Shown here in pieces: positions 16,901 to 25,281 of a stretch of DNA of 64,000 nucleotides. Made by a program: the position numbers and the translations under genes. This DNA is from Natronosalvus sp042663485. GTDB lineage: Archaea > Halobacteriota > Halobacteria > Halobacteriales > Natrialbaceae. Location of the stretch: assembly GCA_042663485.1 (NCBI GenBank), contig JBHTAF010000003.1. One strand, given 5' to 3'. Each line of letters opens with the position of its first letter. The first letter of the stretch is position 1. The notes under the pieces were generated by a model. The model saw only the letters and a program-made list of their open reading frames with translations. It was not told the origin of the DNA and made no database searches.

Positions 16901-18010
16901 TCACTGAAAGGCGTGCTGTAACGACTGGCGCCACTCCTCGGCCTCGGCCGCTGTCGCCTCGAGTTCGTCGACCCGTCTCTCGAGGTCGTCGACGTCGGTC
17001 TCGAGCGCGCACCGCAGGTCGTCGATCCGGCCGCCGGTCGTTTCTTCGAGCGTTCCGATGTCGGACTCGAGTGACTCGAGGTCGTCCGCAACGGCCGTCC
17101 GCACGTCGGCGATCGAGTCGTCGACGAATTCCTCGAGGTCGCTCACGTCCGTTTCGAGTTCCTCGACGTCCTCGGTCAGCGAGGCGTCCACCGACTCGAG
17201 TTCCGTGAAGAGGTCCTCACGCAGCGACGCCAGCCGGTCGTCGACGTGCCGTTCGACGGCGTTGATTCGCTCCTCGAGTTCGTCTGCTCGCTCGTCGATT
17301 CGGTCCTCCAGGTCGTCGACCTGGTCGTCCATTTGTGCCTCGAGTTCGACCGCTCGCTCGTCGATCCGCGCCTCGAGCGCCGTACGATCGGCCTCCCGCT
17401 GCTCTGCCATCGAGTCGAGTCGGTCGACCAGGTCCTCCTGACGCGCGTCGAGGTTCTGGATGGTCTCGAACTGGGCCTCGAGGTCGTCGGCCAGCCCGTC
17501 AGTGGTCGCCCCAATCTCGGCGACCGAATCCTCGAGCGAGTCCCGCGCGGCCTCGAAGTCGCCACGGAGTTCCGCCGTCTCCGTCCCGACGTACTCGAAC
17601 CGGGAGTCGAGGCGCTCGAGCGCCTCCTCGAGGTCGTCGACACGCTCTTCGAGTGCCTCGTCCGATATCTCGAGGGCACCGACGTCGGACTCGAGCGCCT
17701 CGAGGTCCGCACGGGCCGACTCGAGTCCGTCCTGGATCGATTCGAGGACGTCCTCGGCGGTCCCGTTCTCGTCGAAGAACTCGCGCATGGCGTCGGTGTA
17801 GGCCTCGAGTTCGGTCAGCGACGACTCGACGTGCTCGAGGCGAACCTCGTTGCTCGTGCTGGTATCGATGTTCAGGGCGCGTCGGAGCGCGTCACGCCTG
17901 GCCCCGCCCTCGTCCGTGCTGAGCTGGGCGAGCAGGGCGTCGAGCAAGTCGTCGCCGAATCTGTCGTACGGTTCGTCCGAAATCGTGAGCGGATCGTTTG
18001 CTTCGGTCAT
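16901..18010 (-). CDS. Long coiled-coil protein, function unknown
   Basis: 369 aa starting at MTEANDPLTISDEPYDRF (18010). A compact N-terminal part of about 85 residues (FGDDLLDALLAQLSTDEGGARRDALRRAL) is followed by nearly 280 residues of continuous heptad-like sequence rich in Glu, Asp, Leu and Arg (repeated DDLEDRIDERADELEERI-type units). It has no membrane segment and no cysteine except one near the C-terminus, so a cytoplasmic scaffold, spacer or tether is likely. The upstream extension to 18190 is rejected because it runs across the promoter region shared with nth. I do not recognise the family; similar N-terminal motifs occur in haloarchaeal proteins of unknown function. Confidence 0.75.
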   Translation of the reverse strand: MTEANDPLTISDEPYDRFGDDLLDALLAQLSTDEGGARRDALRRALNIDTSTSNEVRLEHVESSLTELEAYTDAMREFFDENGTAEDVLESIQDGLESARADLEALESDVGALEISDEALEERVDDLEEALERLDSRFEYVGTETAELRGDFEAARDSLEDSVAEIGATTDGLADDLEAQFETIQNLDARQEDLVDRLDSMAEQREADRTALEARIDERAVELEAQMDDQVDDLEDRIDERADELEERINAVERHVDDRLASLREDLFTELESVDASLTEDVEELETDVSDLEEFVDDSIADVRTAVADDLESLESDIGTLEETTGGRIDDLRCALETDVDDLERRVDELEATAAEAEEWRQSLQHAFQ

Positions 18011-18126
18011 GACCTGAGTTCCCCGTCTGTCGCGTGCCAGGTGGTATAGCGGACCCGCCACCTGGAGGACTCCCCCCGGAGCCTTTTCGAGAGACTCGAA
18101 GTGGAGGATGATAAGAGTGTCCCTCA

Positions 18127-18143
18127 GTTTGCATTTCTGCAAC
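18127..18143. promoter_or_regulatory. Palindrome TTGCA-N4-TGCAA between coiled-coil gene and nth
   Basis: TTGCA (18129-18133) and TGCAA (18138-18142) form a short dyad in the 185-bp divergent region, about 55 nt before the nth start and 120 nt before the coiled-coil gene start. It is short enough to be chance. Confidence 0.25.
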
Positions 18144-18195
18144 TCCCGCCGCGGAACCGAACGCCTGAAATGATCGCTCTCGAAACCCACAGGCG

Positions 18196-18879
18196 ATGGG
18201 AACCCCTCTCGAGACCCGCCAGGAGCAGGCCGCCGAAGTGGTCGACCGCCTCGAGCACGAGTACCCCGACTCGACCATCTCGCTTCGGTACTCGAACCGC
18301 CTCGAGTTGCTGATCGCGGTGATCCTCTCGGCGCAGTGTACCGACGAGCGCGTCAACCAGGAGACGAAGGCGCTCTTCGCGACCTACGAGACGCCCGAAG
18401 ACTACGCGAACGCTCCCCAGGAGGAACTCGCCGAGGCGCTGAACTCGATTACGTACTACAACAACAAGGCCAAATACATCCGCACCGCCTGCGAGAAAAT
18501 CGTCGACGAGCACGACGGCGAGGTCCCCGACAGCATGGCCGAACTTACCGATCTCCCCGGCGTCGGTCGGAAGACGGCGAACGTCGTCCTCCAGCACGGT
18601 CACGACGTCGTCGAGGGTATCGTCGTCGACACGCACGTCCAGCGACTCTCGCGACGACTCGACCTGACCGAGGAGGCGTACCCCGAGCGAATCGAGCAGG
18701 ATCTGATGGCGATCGTTCCCGAAGGATACTGGCAGCAGTTCACCCACCTCTGCATCGATCACGGGCGCGCGGTGTGTTCGGCCCGGTCGCCCGACTGCGA
18801 GGCGTGCGTCCTCGCCGACATCTGTCCGTCAGAGAAAGGGGACAGCGAGATCGACCTGGCGTCCGGCGAGCCGTGGTGA
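18196..18879 (+). CDS. nth: Endonuclease III (DNA glycosylase/AP lyase)
   Basis: Excises oxidised pyrimidines and nicks the abasic site in base-excision repair. The helix-hairpin-helix LPGVGRKTANVVL carries catalytic Lys126, the GPD aspartate is Asp145 (VVDTHVQRL), and the 4Fe-4S ligands are Cys194, Cys201, Cys204 and Cys210 (spacing 6-2-5). The 227-aa length is normal. Start at 18196 follows the family N-terminus (TRQEQAAEVVDRLEHEYP). Confidence 0.96.
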   Translation: MGTPLETRQEQAAEVVDRLEHEYPDSTISLRYSNRLELLIAVILSAQCTDERVNQETKALFATYETPEDYANAPQEELAEALNSITYYNNKAKYIRTACEKIVDEHDGEVPDSMAELTDLPGVGRKTANVVLQHGHDVVEGIVVDTHVQRLSRRLDLTEEAYPERIEQDLMAIVPEGYWQQFTHLCIDHGRAVCSARSPDCEACVLADICPSEKGDSEIDLASGEPW

Positions 18880-18913
18880 CTCGGCTGGAAATCCTGAAAC
18901 GAGAGTCTCGAGT

Positions 18914-19123
18914 TCACCGCGTAATCCAGGAAACGTACCACAGCAGCGCGCCGCCCGCCAGCCCGCCGATGAGGGTGGCGAGGGCGACGATCGGAAGCGA
19001 CGCTCCACCCTGAAATGCCATCGTGGCTCCCGAGAGGGCGACGAGCAGTAAAAATCCGAGTTTGAGGCGGCGACTACCCGACACGTCGCCAGTTCGGCGC
19101 GGTCGTCGGCGCGGGCCGCTCAT
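18914..19123 (-). CDS. Small two-helix membrane protein
   Basis: 69 aa: a basic N-terminus (MSGPRRRPRRTGDVSGSRR), then two hydrophobic segments (KLGFLLLVALSGATMAF and LPIVALATLIGGLAGGALLWYV) with a short loop. Its ATG shares an ATGA overlap with the stop codon of the cysteine-rich ORF upstream (19120-19278), so the two are probably translated in series. It converges with nth, with 34 nt between stops. Function unknown. Confidence 0.65.
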   Translation of the reverse strand: MSGPRRRPRRTGDVSGSRRLKLGFLLLVALSGATMAFQGGASLPIVALATLIGGLAGGALLWYVSWITR

Positions 19124-19278
19124 AGTCGCACCCGGTTAGCCGATCGGCGGATTCCGCACTCGTTCCCCCATCCGAACCAGTTCTCGTCCTCGTCATTGCC
19201 CTCGCCCTCGGATTTGCACTTGCACTTGCATTCGACCTCGAGCCCACAATCGCGCTCGACGAAACGGACGGCACTCAT
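19120..19278 (-). CDS. Cysteine-rich 52-aa small protein (unlisted short ORF)
   Basis: Read directly on the minus strand: ATG at 19278, TGA ending at 19120. The product is acidic and has five cysteines (11, 17, 19, 21 and 41), three of them in ECKCKCK, plus two Trp in NWFGWGNEC; this suggests metal binding. Support for reality: the stop overlaps the next gene's start as ATGA, it lies 62 nt downstream of the same-strand RDD gene, and about three quarters of its third positions are G or C. The opposite strand is open too, but reads as the hydrophobic shadow expected of an acidic gene. I cannot assign a family. Confidence 0.5.
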   Translation of the reverse strand: MSAVRFVERDCGLEVECKCKCKSEGEGNDEDENWFGWGNECGIRRSANRVRL

Positions 19279-19340
19279 ACGCTACCGCTGGCGCTCGAGG
19301 GGCAAAATCGCGTCGGGATCGATGTCGTTCGCGTTTCGGA

Positions 19341-19817
19341 TCACTCGGGCGGAACGTACGTCACACCCGAGGGTTCGTCGTCATCCGGAGCCTCGACGAC
19401 GATCGTCGAGGAGAGTCTGTTGAACAGTCGCACGTACTCGCCCTCCATGGCGATCCAGCCGATCAGCGCGTCGAGCGGGAGCAAGAACGCCTTCCCGAAG
19501 CTCTCGACAGCCGCCGTGGGGTAGTCGATCGAATCGCCGCGTTCGTCGGTGACCGCGATGTTCATCACGAGCTTTCCGGCTGACTGACCGTTGTACCCCT
19601 CGAGGGCGGTCCAGTAGAGCCAGATCCCGAGACCGTTGACGCCGAGAAACGAGGTCGAAAACGACAGGTCGCCGGTGACGAGCGAGAGCGTCCCGACCGC
19701 TTCGCCCAGGCCGGAGAGGGCCGCCCCGACGAGGAGCACGTCGATCAGCCACGCCCAGAAGCGATCCTCCCAGGACGCGAGGTGGAGCGTCCTCTCTGTC
19801 GTCTGCGGATCGTCCAT
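19341..19817 (-). CDS. RDD-family membrane protein
   Basis: 158 aa from MDDPQTTERTLHLAS (19817). It shows the RDD pattern: a charged ASWEDRFWAWLIDVLLVGAAL first segment with the Arg and Asp that name the family, a second segment around LGIWLYWTALEGYNGQSAGKLVM, and a third at AFLLPLDALIGWIAM. The family is widespread in membranes with roles suggested in ion exchange, but function here is unknown. The 117-codon upstream extension is rejected: it is basic and low-quality. It may form a transcript with the cysteine-rich and two-helix small ORFs downstream. Confidence 0.8.
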   Translation of the reverse strand: MDDPQTTERTLHLASWEDRFWAWLIDVLLVGAALSGLGEAVGTLSLVTGDLSFSTSFLGVNGLGIWLYWTALEGYNGQSAGKLVMNIAVTDERGDSIDYPTAAVESFGKAFLLPLDALIGWIAMEGEYVRLFNRLSSTIVVEAPDDDEPSGVTYVPPE

Positions 19818-20305
19818 GACTCGAGTACTGGCCGGGGTGGGTTTATCAGTACCGTTCGGAACGTCGACGTGGAACGGAGCGGCTTCGAGGGCGACGTGCC
19901 GACGATTCGTCGTCGGCCACCTCGAGTTGCAGGACGCGCGGAACGAGGGGTACCGTGGGTGCCGGTCGGCGATCGGTGGCCGGCGACCAGACAACCGCCT
20001 CGAGGAGTCCGTATCGAGACCGATCGATACCAGATCGCTTCGACCCGTGGGACCGTCCATCTTCGGGCCGCCATCGATAAATCTCCGTCGAGCGTGCGAC
20101 CGGTACAAGATCCCCTTACCGCGGGAAGGAGGGGGAACGGGGAAGTTCAAACGCTGTGAAACGACCACGAAGCCAGTGCGTCGAAACGATCGATTGGTGC
20201 GCTTACGACACCGACTTCGGACGCGTCCGCTAAGGTCGGTCGTGAACGAACCGTTCCGCTGAAACGGTCGTGTCGGTTTATCCGTCTCCCGGAACCCTCA
20301 CCGGT
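19818..20305. other. 488-bp intergenic region upstream of htrA
   Basis: Divergent promoter region between the RDD gene and htrA. Open frames across it are basic, repetitive shadows and none has haloarchaeal protein character. Apart from the htrA promoter elements at its right end I see nothing identifiable. Confidence 0.6.
20250..20282 (+). promoter_or_regulatory. htrA promoter: inverted repeat and TATA box
   Basis: ACCGTT (20250-20255) and AACGGT (20263-20268) form a perfect 6-bp inverted repeat with a 7-nt spacer, just upstream of the TATA-like GTTTATCC (20276-20283), which lies 24-30 nt before the ATG at 20306. The layout suggests a regulated leaderless promoter. Stress control would suit HtrA but is inference. 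Confidence 0.4.
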
Positions 20306-21508
20306 ATGCCATCGACCGTTCGAACCGTCGTCGTAGTCGTCGTGGTGACGTCGCTCGTCGCGTTCACTGCCCCCGCAAGCGGAGTGGCGAGCGGGGGTAC
20401 GTCGGATACGGAGCCAGCAACCACTTCGGTGTTCACAAAGGACGCCCAGGACGAGCGAAACGAATCGACGGCGACGGAAGCGACCTGTGACTACGTCTCG
20501 CTGTACGAGAACACGACGCCCGGAGTCGTCCAGGTTCGGGTTCGACCGACGAACGCGACCGGCGGGGAGAGCCCCGGCGGTGGTGGCGGCGGTGGCGGTG
20601 GACTCGGATCCGGTTTCGTCTACGCCGAATCGAACGCGACGGCCGACGGAAACGAGACGATCTACGTCGTGACGAACCAGCACGTCGTCACGGACCAGAC
20701 CTCCGTAACCGTCGAGTTCGAAAACGGCGAGTCTCGCGACGGCGAGGTCGTCGGTACGGACGTTTACAGCGACCTCGCGGTCGTCGCCGTCTCTGATCCA
20801 CCCGAGTCGGCAGAGGTCCTACCCGTCGCGTCTGAACTCCCGCCCCCGGGAGAGCGCGTCGCCGCGTTCGGGAGCCCGTTCGGTCTCGAAGGGACGATCA
20901 CCGAAGGTATCGTCAGCGCAGTCGATCGATCGATGCCGCTCCAGGGGGGCTTTACCATCCCGAACGCGATTCAGACCGACGCACCGATCAACCCGGGTAA
21001 CAGCGGCGGTCCGCTCGTCACCTGCGACGGCGAGGTCGTCGGCGTCAACCGGGCCGGCGGCGGGGAAAACATCGGCTTTGCTATCGGCGCTCATCTGCTC
21101 GAGCGGGTCGCCCCGTCCCTGATCGAGACCGGCGACTACGCCCACCCGTACCTCGGCGTGTCGACCGTCGACGTCTCCCCATCACTGGCGACGGCGAACG
21201 ACCTCGAGTCGACTACCGGCGCCTACGTTCACCAGACGGTTCCCGACGGGCCTGCGGCCGAGGTACTCGAGGGAACCACTGAGGGCGAGACGGTCAACGG
21301 GACCGTCGTCCCCGTCGGCGGCGACGTGATTGTCGCGATCGACGAGCAGCCGATCAGGAGCGGCGAAGAACTCGTTGGCTACCTCGTCTCCCAGACGGAA
21401 CCCGGAGACGAAGTATCGCTCACGGTGCGTAGCGGCGGAGAGGAGGAGACGGTTACCGTCACGTTGGGCGAGCGGCCAGAACCGGAAACGGGAGCACCGA
21501 GTCCGTAG
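20306..21508 (+). CDS. htrA: HtrA/Deg-type trypsin-like serine protease
   Basis: Quality-control protease with an N-terminal hydrophobic export/anchor segment (VRTVVVVVVVTSLVAFTAPA), placing the catalytic domain outside the membrane. Catalytic triad: His126 (VTNQHVV), Asp156 (YSDLAVV) and Ser233 (NPGNSGGPL). A C-terminal PDZ domain spans about 285-385. A nine-glycine run (91-99) precedes the protease core. Full length at 400 aa from 20306; the ATG at 20270 is less likely given the TATA spacing. No neighbouring sensor or substrate gene. Gene symbol by family. Confidence 0.92.
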   Translation: MPSTVRTVVVVVVVTSLVAFTAPASGVASGGTSDTEPATTSVFTKDAQDERNESTATEATCDYVSLYENTTPGVVQVRVRPTNATGGESPGGGGGGGGGLGSGFVYAESNATADGNETIYVVTNQHVVTDQTSVTVEFENGESRDGEVVGTDVYSDLAVVAVSDPPESAEVLPVASELPPPGERVAAFGSPFGLEGTITEGIVSAVDRSMPLQGGFTIPNAIQTDAPINPGNSGGPLVTCDGEVVGVNRAGGGENIGFAIGAHLLERVAPSLIETGDYAHPYLGVSTVDVSPSLATANDLESTTGAYVHQTVPDGPAAEVLEGTTEGETVNGTVVPVGGDVIVAIDEQPIRSGEELVGYLVSQTEPGDEVSLTVRSGGEEETVTVTLGERPEPETGAPSP

Positions 21509-21625
21509 CAGCAGGTCGGAGTCGAAGCCGAGGTCGAAGTCGAGAGCAAAACCCGGTTTCGATAGCGTCCTGGATACCGTCGTCGAGCGAGAAGGGTATA
21601 ACGGCGGAGGCGAGTCGAAAGCCGA

Positions 21626-23482
21626 TCAGTAACTGCGAACCTTCGGCTCGTAGGTCTTGTCCTCGCCCTCGAGGATCGTGGGCCTGTACCAGATCGACGG
21701 CTTGCCGCCGTTCCAGGAGATCAGCGTGTGCTTGAGCCAGTTCTCGTCGTCGCGAATCTGGTTCTCGAGGCGCCAGTGAGCGCCGCGGAACTCGTTACGG
21801 ACGAGCGCACCCAGGGTAATCGTCTCGGCGACGTCGATCAGATTGCGCGTCTCGTAGGTCATCTGCAGGTCCGTGTTGAACGTCCGCGAGGGGTCCTCCA
21901 CGTAGACGTCCTGGTACATCTCCCGGCACTCCTTGATCGCCTTCAGGGCGCGTTTGAGCCCCTCCTCTTCGCGGAAGACGTTCACGTCCCGGGTCATCGC
22001 TTTCTGCAGTTTCGCGCGGATATCGGCGTGTTTGACGCCGTCGTCGCGCCCCATCAGGTGCGCGACGCGCTCGCGCTCGGCCTCGACGGCGCGCTCGAGG
22101 AGGCCGTTGGCGTCGGTCACCTGACCGGATCCGTCGGCGGCGACGTCCTCGCTCTCGCTGGTACCGGCGGGCTCGAGCCCCGCTTCGCCGGGCGTCACGG
22201 GGAGGTCGGTGTCGGTCTCGTCCTCGACGTCGTCGGCGTACCCCGTCTGGATCTCGGCTTCGCCGAGGTCCGCGCCGGCGGCGTGAGCGCCCGCGCGCTT
22301 GCCGAAGACGATGAGTTCGGGCAGCGCGTTCCCGCCTAAGCGATTCGCGCCATGGACGGAGACGCAGGCGCACTCGCCCGCCGCATACAGTCCCGAGATG
22401 CACGTCTGGCCGTTCTCGTCGGTCTCGATGCCGCCCATCTCGTAGTGCTGGCCGGGCTTGACCGGCATCGGCTCGACGAGGCCGTCGACGCCCTCGAAGT
22501 CCTCAGCCAGGTGCAGAATGTTTTCTAACCTATCGAGAATGCGCTCCTCGCCGAGGTGTCGCATGTCGAGGTGGACGTACTCGTCGTTGACGCCACGTCC
22601 TTCGTTGACCTCGGTCAACTCGGCGCGGGAGACGACGTCGCGGCTCGCGAGTTCGCCGGCGTTGTTCGCGTAGCCGTGCTCGAACATAAACCGCTCGCCG
22701 TCTTCGTTGTACAGGATACCGCCCTCGCCGCGGACCCCCTCGGAGATGAGGACACCCGTCGACGGGAGCGTCGTCGGGTGGAACTGGACGAACTCCATGT
22801 CCTCGAGCGGGACGCCCGCGCGGTAGGCGATCGCCTGGCCGTCGCCGGTACAGGAGACGGCGTTGGTGGTGTGATCGAACGCCTGGCCGGGACCGCCAGT
22901 CGCGAGGACGACGCCCTGGCGGGCCTTGAAGCCCTGGATCTCGCCGGACTGGACGTCGTAGGCGACGACGCCGTGACAGGTCCGGTCCTTCGGATCGGGT
23001 TCGTCGCTGACGGCGAGGTTCATCACGAACCACTCGTCGTAGACCTGGATGCCTCGCTTGACGACCTGCTCGTACATCGTGTGGAGCAGGTGGTGTCCAG
23101 TCTCCGCGCCCGCGTAGGTCGTTCGTGGGAACGAGAGGCCGCCGAACGGCCGCTGGGAGACCGTGCCGTCCTCCTCGCGGGAGAAGGGCATCCCCCAGTG
23201 CTCGAGTTTGATCGTGTCCTCGGGGGCGTCTTTGGCGAGCGTTTCGATGGCGGGGGCGTCGCCCAGGTAGTCGGACCCCTTCATGGTGTCGTAGGCGTGG
23301 AGTTCCCAGTCGTCGCCCTCCCGGAGAGCGGCGTTGATGCCGCCCTCGGCGGCTCCGGTGTGACTGCGAACCGGGTGGAGTTTCGTGACCATGGCCACGT
23401 CCGCTCCCGCCTCGTGCGCTGCGACCGCCGCTCGGAGGCCGGCACCGCCGGCGCCGACTACGATGACGTCGTGTTCGTACAT
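21626..23482 (-). CDS. sdhA: Succinate dehydrogenase flavoprotein subunit
   Basis: Oxidises succinate to fumarate in the TCA cycle and passes electrons to SdhB. The N-terminal FAD-binding GAGGAGLRAA, the HTGAAEGG motif around the covalent FAD histidine (RSHTGAAEGGINAA), the active-site FVQFHPTTL and EGVRGEGGIL regions and the HGANRLGGNALPE motif are all present. At 618 aa it is somewhat longer than usual because of an acidic insertion (about 415-455). It is last in the sdhCDBA operon; its ATG starts 1 nt after the sdhB stop. Confidence 0.97.
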   Translation of the reverse strand: MYEHDVIVVGAGGAGLRAAVAAHEAGADVAMVTKLHPVRSHTGAAEGGINAALREGDDWELHAYDTMKGSDYLGDAPAIETLAKDAPEDTIKLEHWGMPFSREEDGTVSQRPFGGLSFPRTTYAGAETGHHLLHTMYEQVVKRGIQVYDEWFVMNLAVSDEPDPKDRTCHGVVAYDVQSGEIQGFKARQGVVLATGGPGQAFDHTTNAVSCTGDGQAIAYRAGVPLEDMEFVQFHPTTLPSTGVLISEGVRGEGGILYNEDGERFMFEHGYANNAGELASRDVVSRAELTEVNEGRGVNDEYVHLDMRHLGEERILDRLENILHLAEDFEGVDGLVEPMPVKPGQHYEMGGIETDENGQTCISGLYAAGECACVSVHGANRLGGNALPELIVFGKRAGAHAAGADLGEAEIQTGYADDVEDETDTDLPVTPGEAGLEPAGTSESEDVAADGSGQVTDANGLLERAVEAERERVAHLMGRDDGVKHADIRAKLQKAMTRDVNVFREEEGLKRALKAIKECREMYQDVYVEDPSRTFNTDLQMTYETRNLIDVAETITLGALVRNEFRGAHWRLENQIRDDENWLKHTLISWNGGKPSIWYRPTILEGEDKTYEPKVRSY

Positions 23483-23483
23483 A

Positions 23484-24374
23484 TTACCAGAACTTCAGGT
23501 TCTTCTTGACCGCTTCACGCTTGAGCTCCTGAATGTGCTCGGTGAGCGGGATGTCCTTCGGACACACCTCGGTGCAGGAGAACTGGGTCTGACAGCGCCA
23601 GACGCCGTGTTCCTGCTCGAGGATGCGCAGTCTGTGCTCCTTGATCTCCTCGTCCTCGCGGTCGTCCATCGCGAACTTGTATGCTTTGTTGATGGCCGCG
23701 GGACCGAGATACTGGTTGTCCCCGGCGGCGATGTTACACGAGGACATGCACGCGCCACACCAGATGCACCGGCTGGACATCTTGATCTTCTCGCGGTTTT
23801 CGCGGGTCTGGCGTTGCTCCTCGAGGTCGCCGTCGGGCAGGTCCTCCTGCTGGAAGTACGGCTCGACGGCGTGCATCTGCTCGTAGAAGTGCTCCATCTC
23901 GACGACCAGGTCCTTGACGACCTCCTGGTGGGGCAGGGGTTCGACGCGGACCGGTTGCTCGAGCGCCGAGATTTGCGTTTTGCACCCGAGACGCTGACGC
24001 CCGTTGACGAAGAAGGCGTCCGAGCCACAGACCGCCTGGCGACAGGAGTGGCGGAACGTGAGCGAGGAGTCGAACTCGTCGCGTGCGTAGATGAGCGCGT
24101 CGAGAACGGTCATCCCCTTCGTGAAGGGGACGTGGAAGTCGTCGAAGCGCGGTTCCTGCTTGGCCTCGACTTCGGGGTCGTACCGGAATACCTTGAGGTG
24201 GACGGAGTCCTCCTCGAAGTCTTCGGTCTCGGCGGCCCGCTCACGGTCGACTCGTGCAGAGTCCTTGCGCTGGAGTCGCTGTTGTTGTGGCGAGGTCAGG
24301 CCGCTCATCTCCTGGTCGGCCGGTACCTCCTGCGTCTCCGGTTCGTCCGGTTGCTCTTGTTGTTGTGTACTCAT
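23484..24374 (-). CDS. sdhB: Succinate dehydrogenase iron-sulfur subunit
   Basis: Electron-transfer subunit on the cytoplasmic face. The 2Fe-2S site is CRQAVCGSDAFFVNGRQRLGC; the 4Fe-4S and 3Fe-4S sites are CIWCGACMSSC and the C-terminal CTEVCPKDIP. 296 aa from MSTQQQEQ (24374); the N-terminal 60 residues are polar and Gln/Glu-rich, an extension common in halophiles. The longer frame to 24422 starts inside sdhD and is rejected. Spacing to sdhD is 1 nt, so translation is probably coupled. Confidence 0.97.
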   Translation of the reverse strand: MSTQQQEQPDEPETQEVPADQEMSGLTSPQQQRLQRKDSARVDRERAAETEDFEEDSVHLKVFRYDPEVEAKQEPRFDDFHVPFTKGMTVLDALIYARDEFDSSLTFRHSCRQAVCGSDAFFVNGRQRLGCKTQISALEQPVRVEPLPHQEVVKDLVVEMEHFYEQMHAVEPYFQQEDLPDGDLEEQRQTRENREKIKMSSRCIWCGACMSSCNIAAGDNQYLGPAAINKAYKFAMDDREDEEIKEHRLRILEQEHGVWRCQTQFSCTEVCPKDIPLTEHIQELKREAVKKNLKFW

Positions 24375-24375
24375 A

Positions 24376-24741
24376 TTACATGAACCCCCGCATGACGAGT
24401 GCGACCCAGATACCCTGGGCAATTAGCGCGCCCCCGGCGATTACGAGGATTGCGAGGACGACCCTTTTCGACGTGCCGGTCAGTCCCTGGTTGACCAGCG
24501 CGTTGTAGACGCCGTTGACGCCGTGGAACGTGGCCGTGATCAGGAACAGGACCATCGTGAGGAAATAGCCGATGTCCTGCATACGCGTCTGGGTCCCGGC
24601 GAAATCGATCTCCCACGCGTGGTTGACGAAGTGCAGGAGGAAGAAGTGAAAGGCCAACACGACGATCAGGAACGCCGCCGTGACGCGCTGGAGGAACCAC
24701 GCGGTCCCGCCCGGTGCGAACGAGGAGTAACGTTCCGCCAT
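24376..24741 (-). CDS. sdhD: Succinate dehydrogenase membrane subunit D
   Basis: 121-aa membrane anchor with three segments (WFLQRVTAAFLIVVLAFHFFLL, GYFLTMVLFLITATFHGVNGVY and VVLAILVIAGGALIAQGIWVAL). Histidines in the first two segments could ligate heme b or contact the quinone. Its start codon shares one base with the sdhC stop (TAATG). Confidence 0.92.
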   Translation of the reverse strand: MAERYSSFAPGGTAWFLQRVTAAFLIVVLAFHFFLLHFVNHAWEIDFAGTQTRMQDIGYFLTMVLFLITATFHGVNGVYNALVNQGLTGTSKRVVLAILVIAGGALIAQGIWVALVMRGFM

Positions 24742-25136
24742 TAGAAGCCCACCTCCGTCATGAACGTCGGGACGCTGGCGACTGTAATTGCGCCCGTGAG
24801 GAGCAAGGAGAGGTAGAACGTCTTGTCCTGGACCTCAAGTCCGACGTTCAGGTCGACCATCAGCAGGCGAATCCCGTTGAGGATGTGGAAGACGGCGACC
24901 GCCAGCAGGCCGACCTCGAGCAGTCGGACGAGGAACAGTGCTTCGAGTCCCTGGAGGGTGTTGTTGTACGCTTGTTCTCCCGAGATGGCGCTACTCAACA
25001 CCGCGATGTGGGTAAACAGGTAACCGATCAGGATCCACCCGGTGAACTTGTGGAAGATCCACGCCCACATCCCGGCCGAGAACTCCTTCCAGCGACCGAA
25101 GTCCTCGATGAGGCCGCGATTGTAAGACTGACTCAT
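24741..25136 (-). CDS. sdhC: Succinate dehydrogenase cytochrome b subunit C
   Basis: 131-aa first gene of the operon. Three membrane segments (WAWIFHKFTGWILIGYLFTHI, VRLLEVGLLAVAVFHILNGIRLL and YLSLLLTGAITVASVP). The HKFTGWILIGYLFTH and FHILNGIRLL signatures identify the SdhC cytochrome b family and include candidate heme-ligand histidines. Together with sdhD it anchors SdhAB and reduces quinone. Confidence 0.93.
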   Translation of the reverse strand: MSQSYNRGLIEDFGRWKEFSAGMWAWIFHKFTGWILIGYLFTHIAVLSSAISGEQAYNNTLQGLEALFLVRLLEVGLLAVAVFHILNGIRLLMVDLNVGLEVQDKTFYLSLLLTGAITVASVPTFMTEVGF

Positions 25137-25178
25137 GCGCTCATCTCGAGGGTTGGACTGTGGGGCTATAGAAGTTAC

Positions 25179-25186
25179 TTTTATCC
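25179..25186 (-). promoter_or_regulatory. TATA-like element of the sdhCDBA operon
   Basis: GATAAAAG on the minus strand, 43-50 nt upstream of the sdhC ATG, would give a short 5' leader of about 15-20 nt. It is the only AT-rich hexamer in the gap. Confidence 0.4.
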
Positions 25187-25197
25187 TGCCGCGTTGG

Positions 25198-25255
25198 CCG
25201 CCGCGAGCGGCGGGTCGCCTGGCTACGTTCGCGACGGTTCGGTCGAGAAACCGAA
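25198..25255 (-). terminator. Two hairpins between the desuccinylase-like gene and sdhC
   Basis: CCGCCGC-GA-GCGGCGG (25198-25213) and TTCGGT-N6-ACCGAA (25238-25255) form two stems directly after the stop codon of the upstream minus-strand gene. They probably separate that gene from the sdh promoter. Confidence 0.4.
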
Positions 25256-25281
25256 TACGTTCGGGTGCGCCCGAGAAGCGG

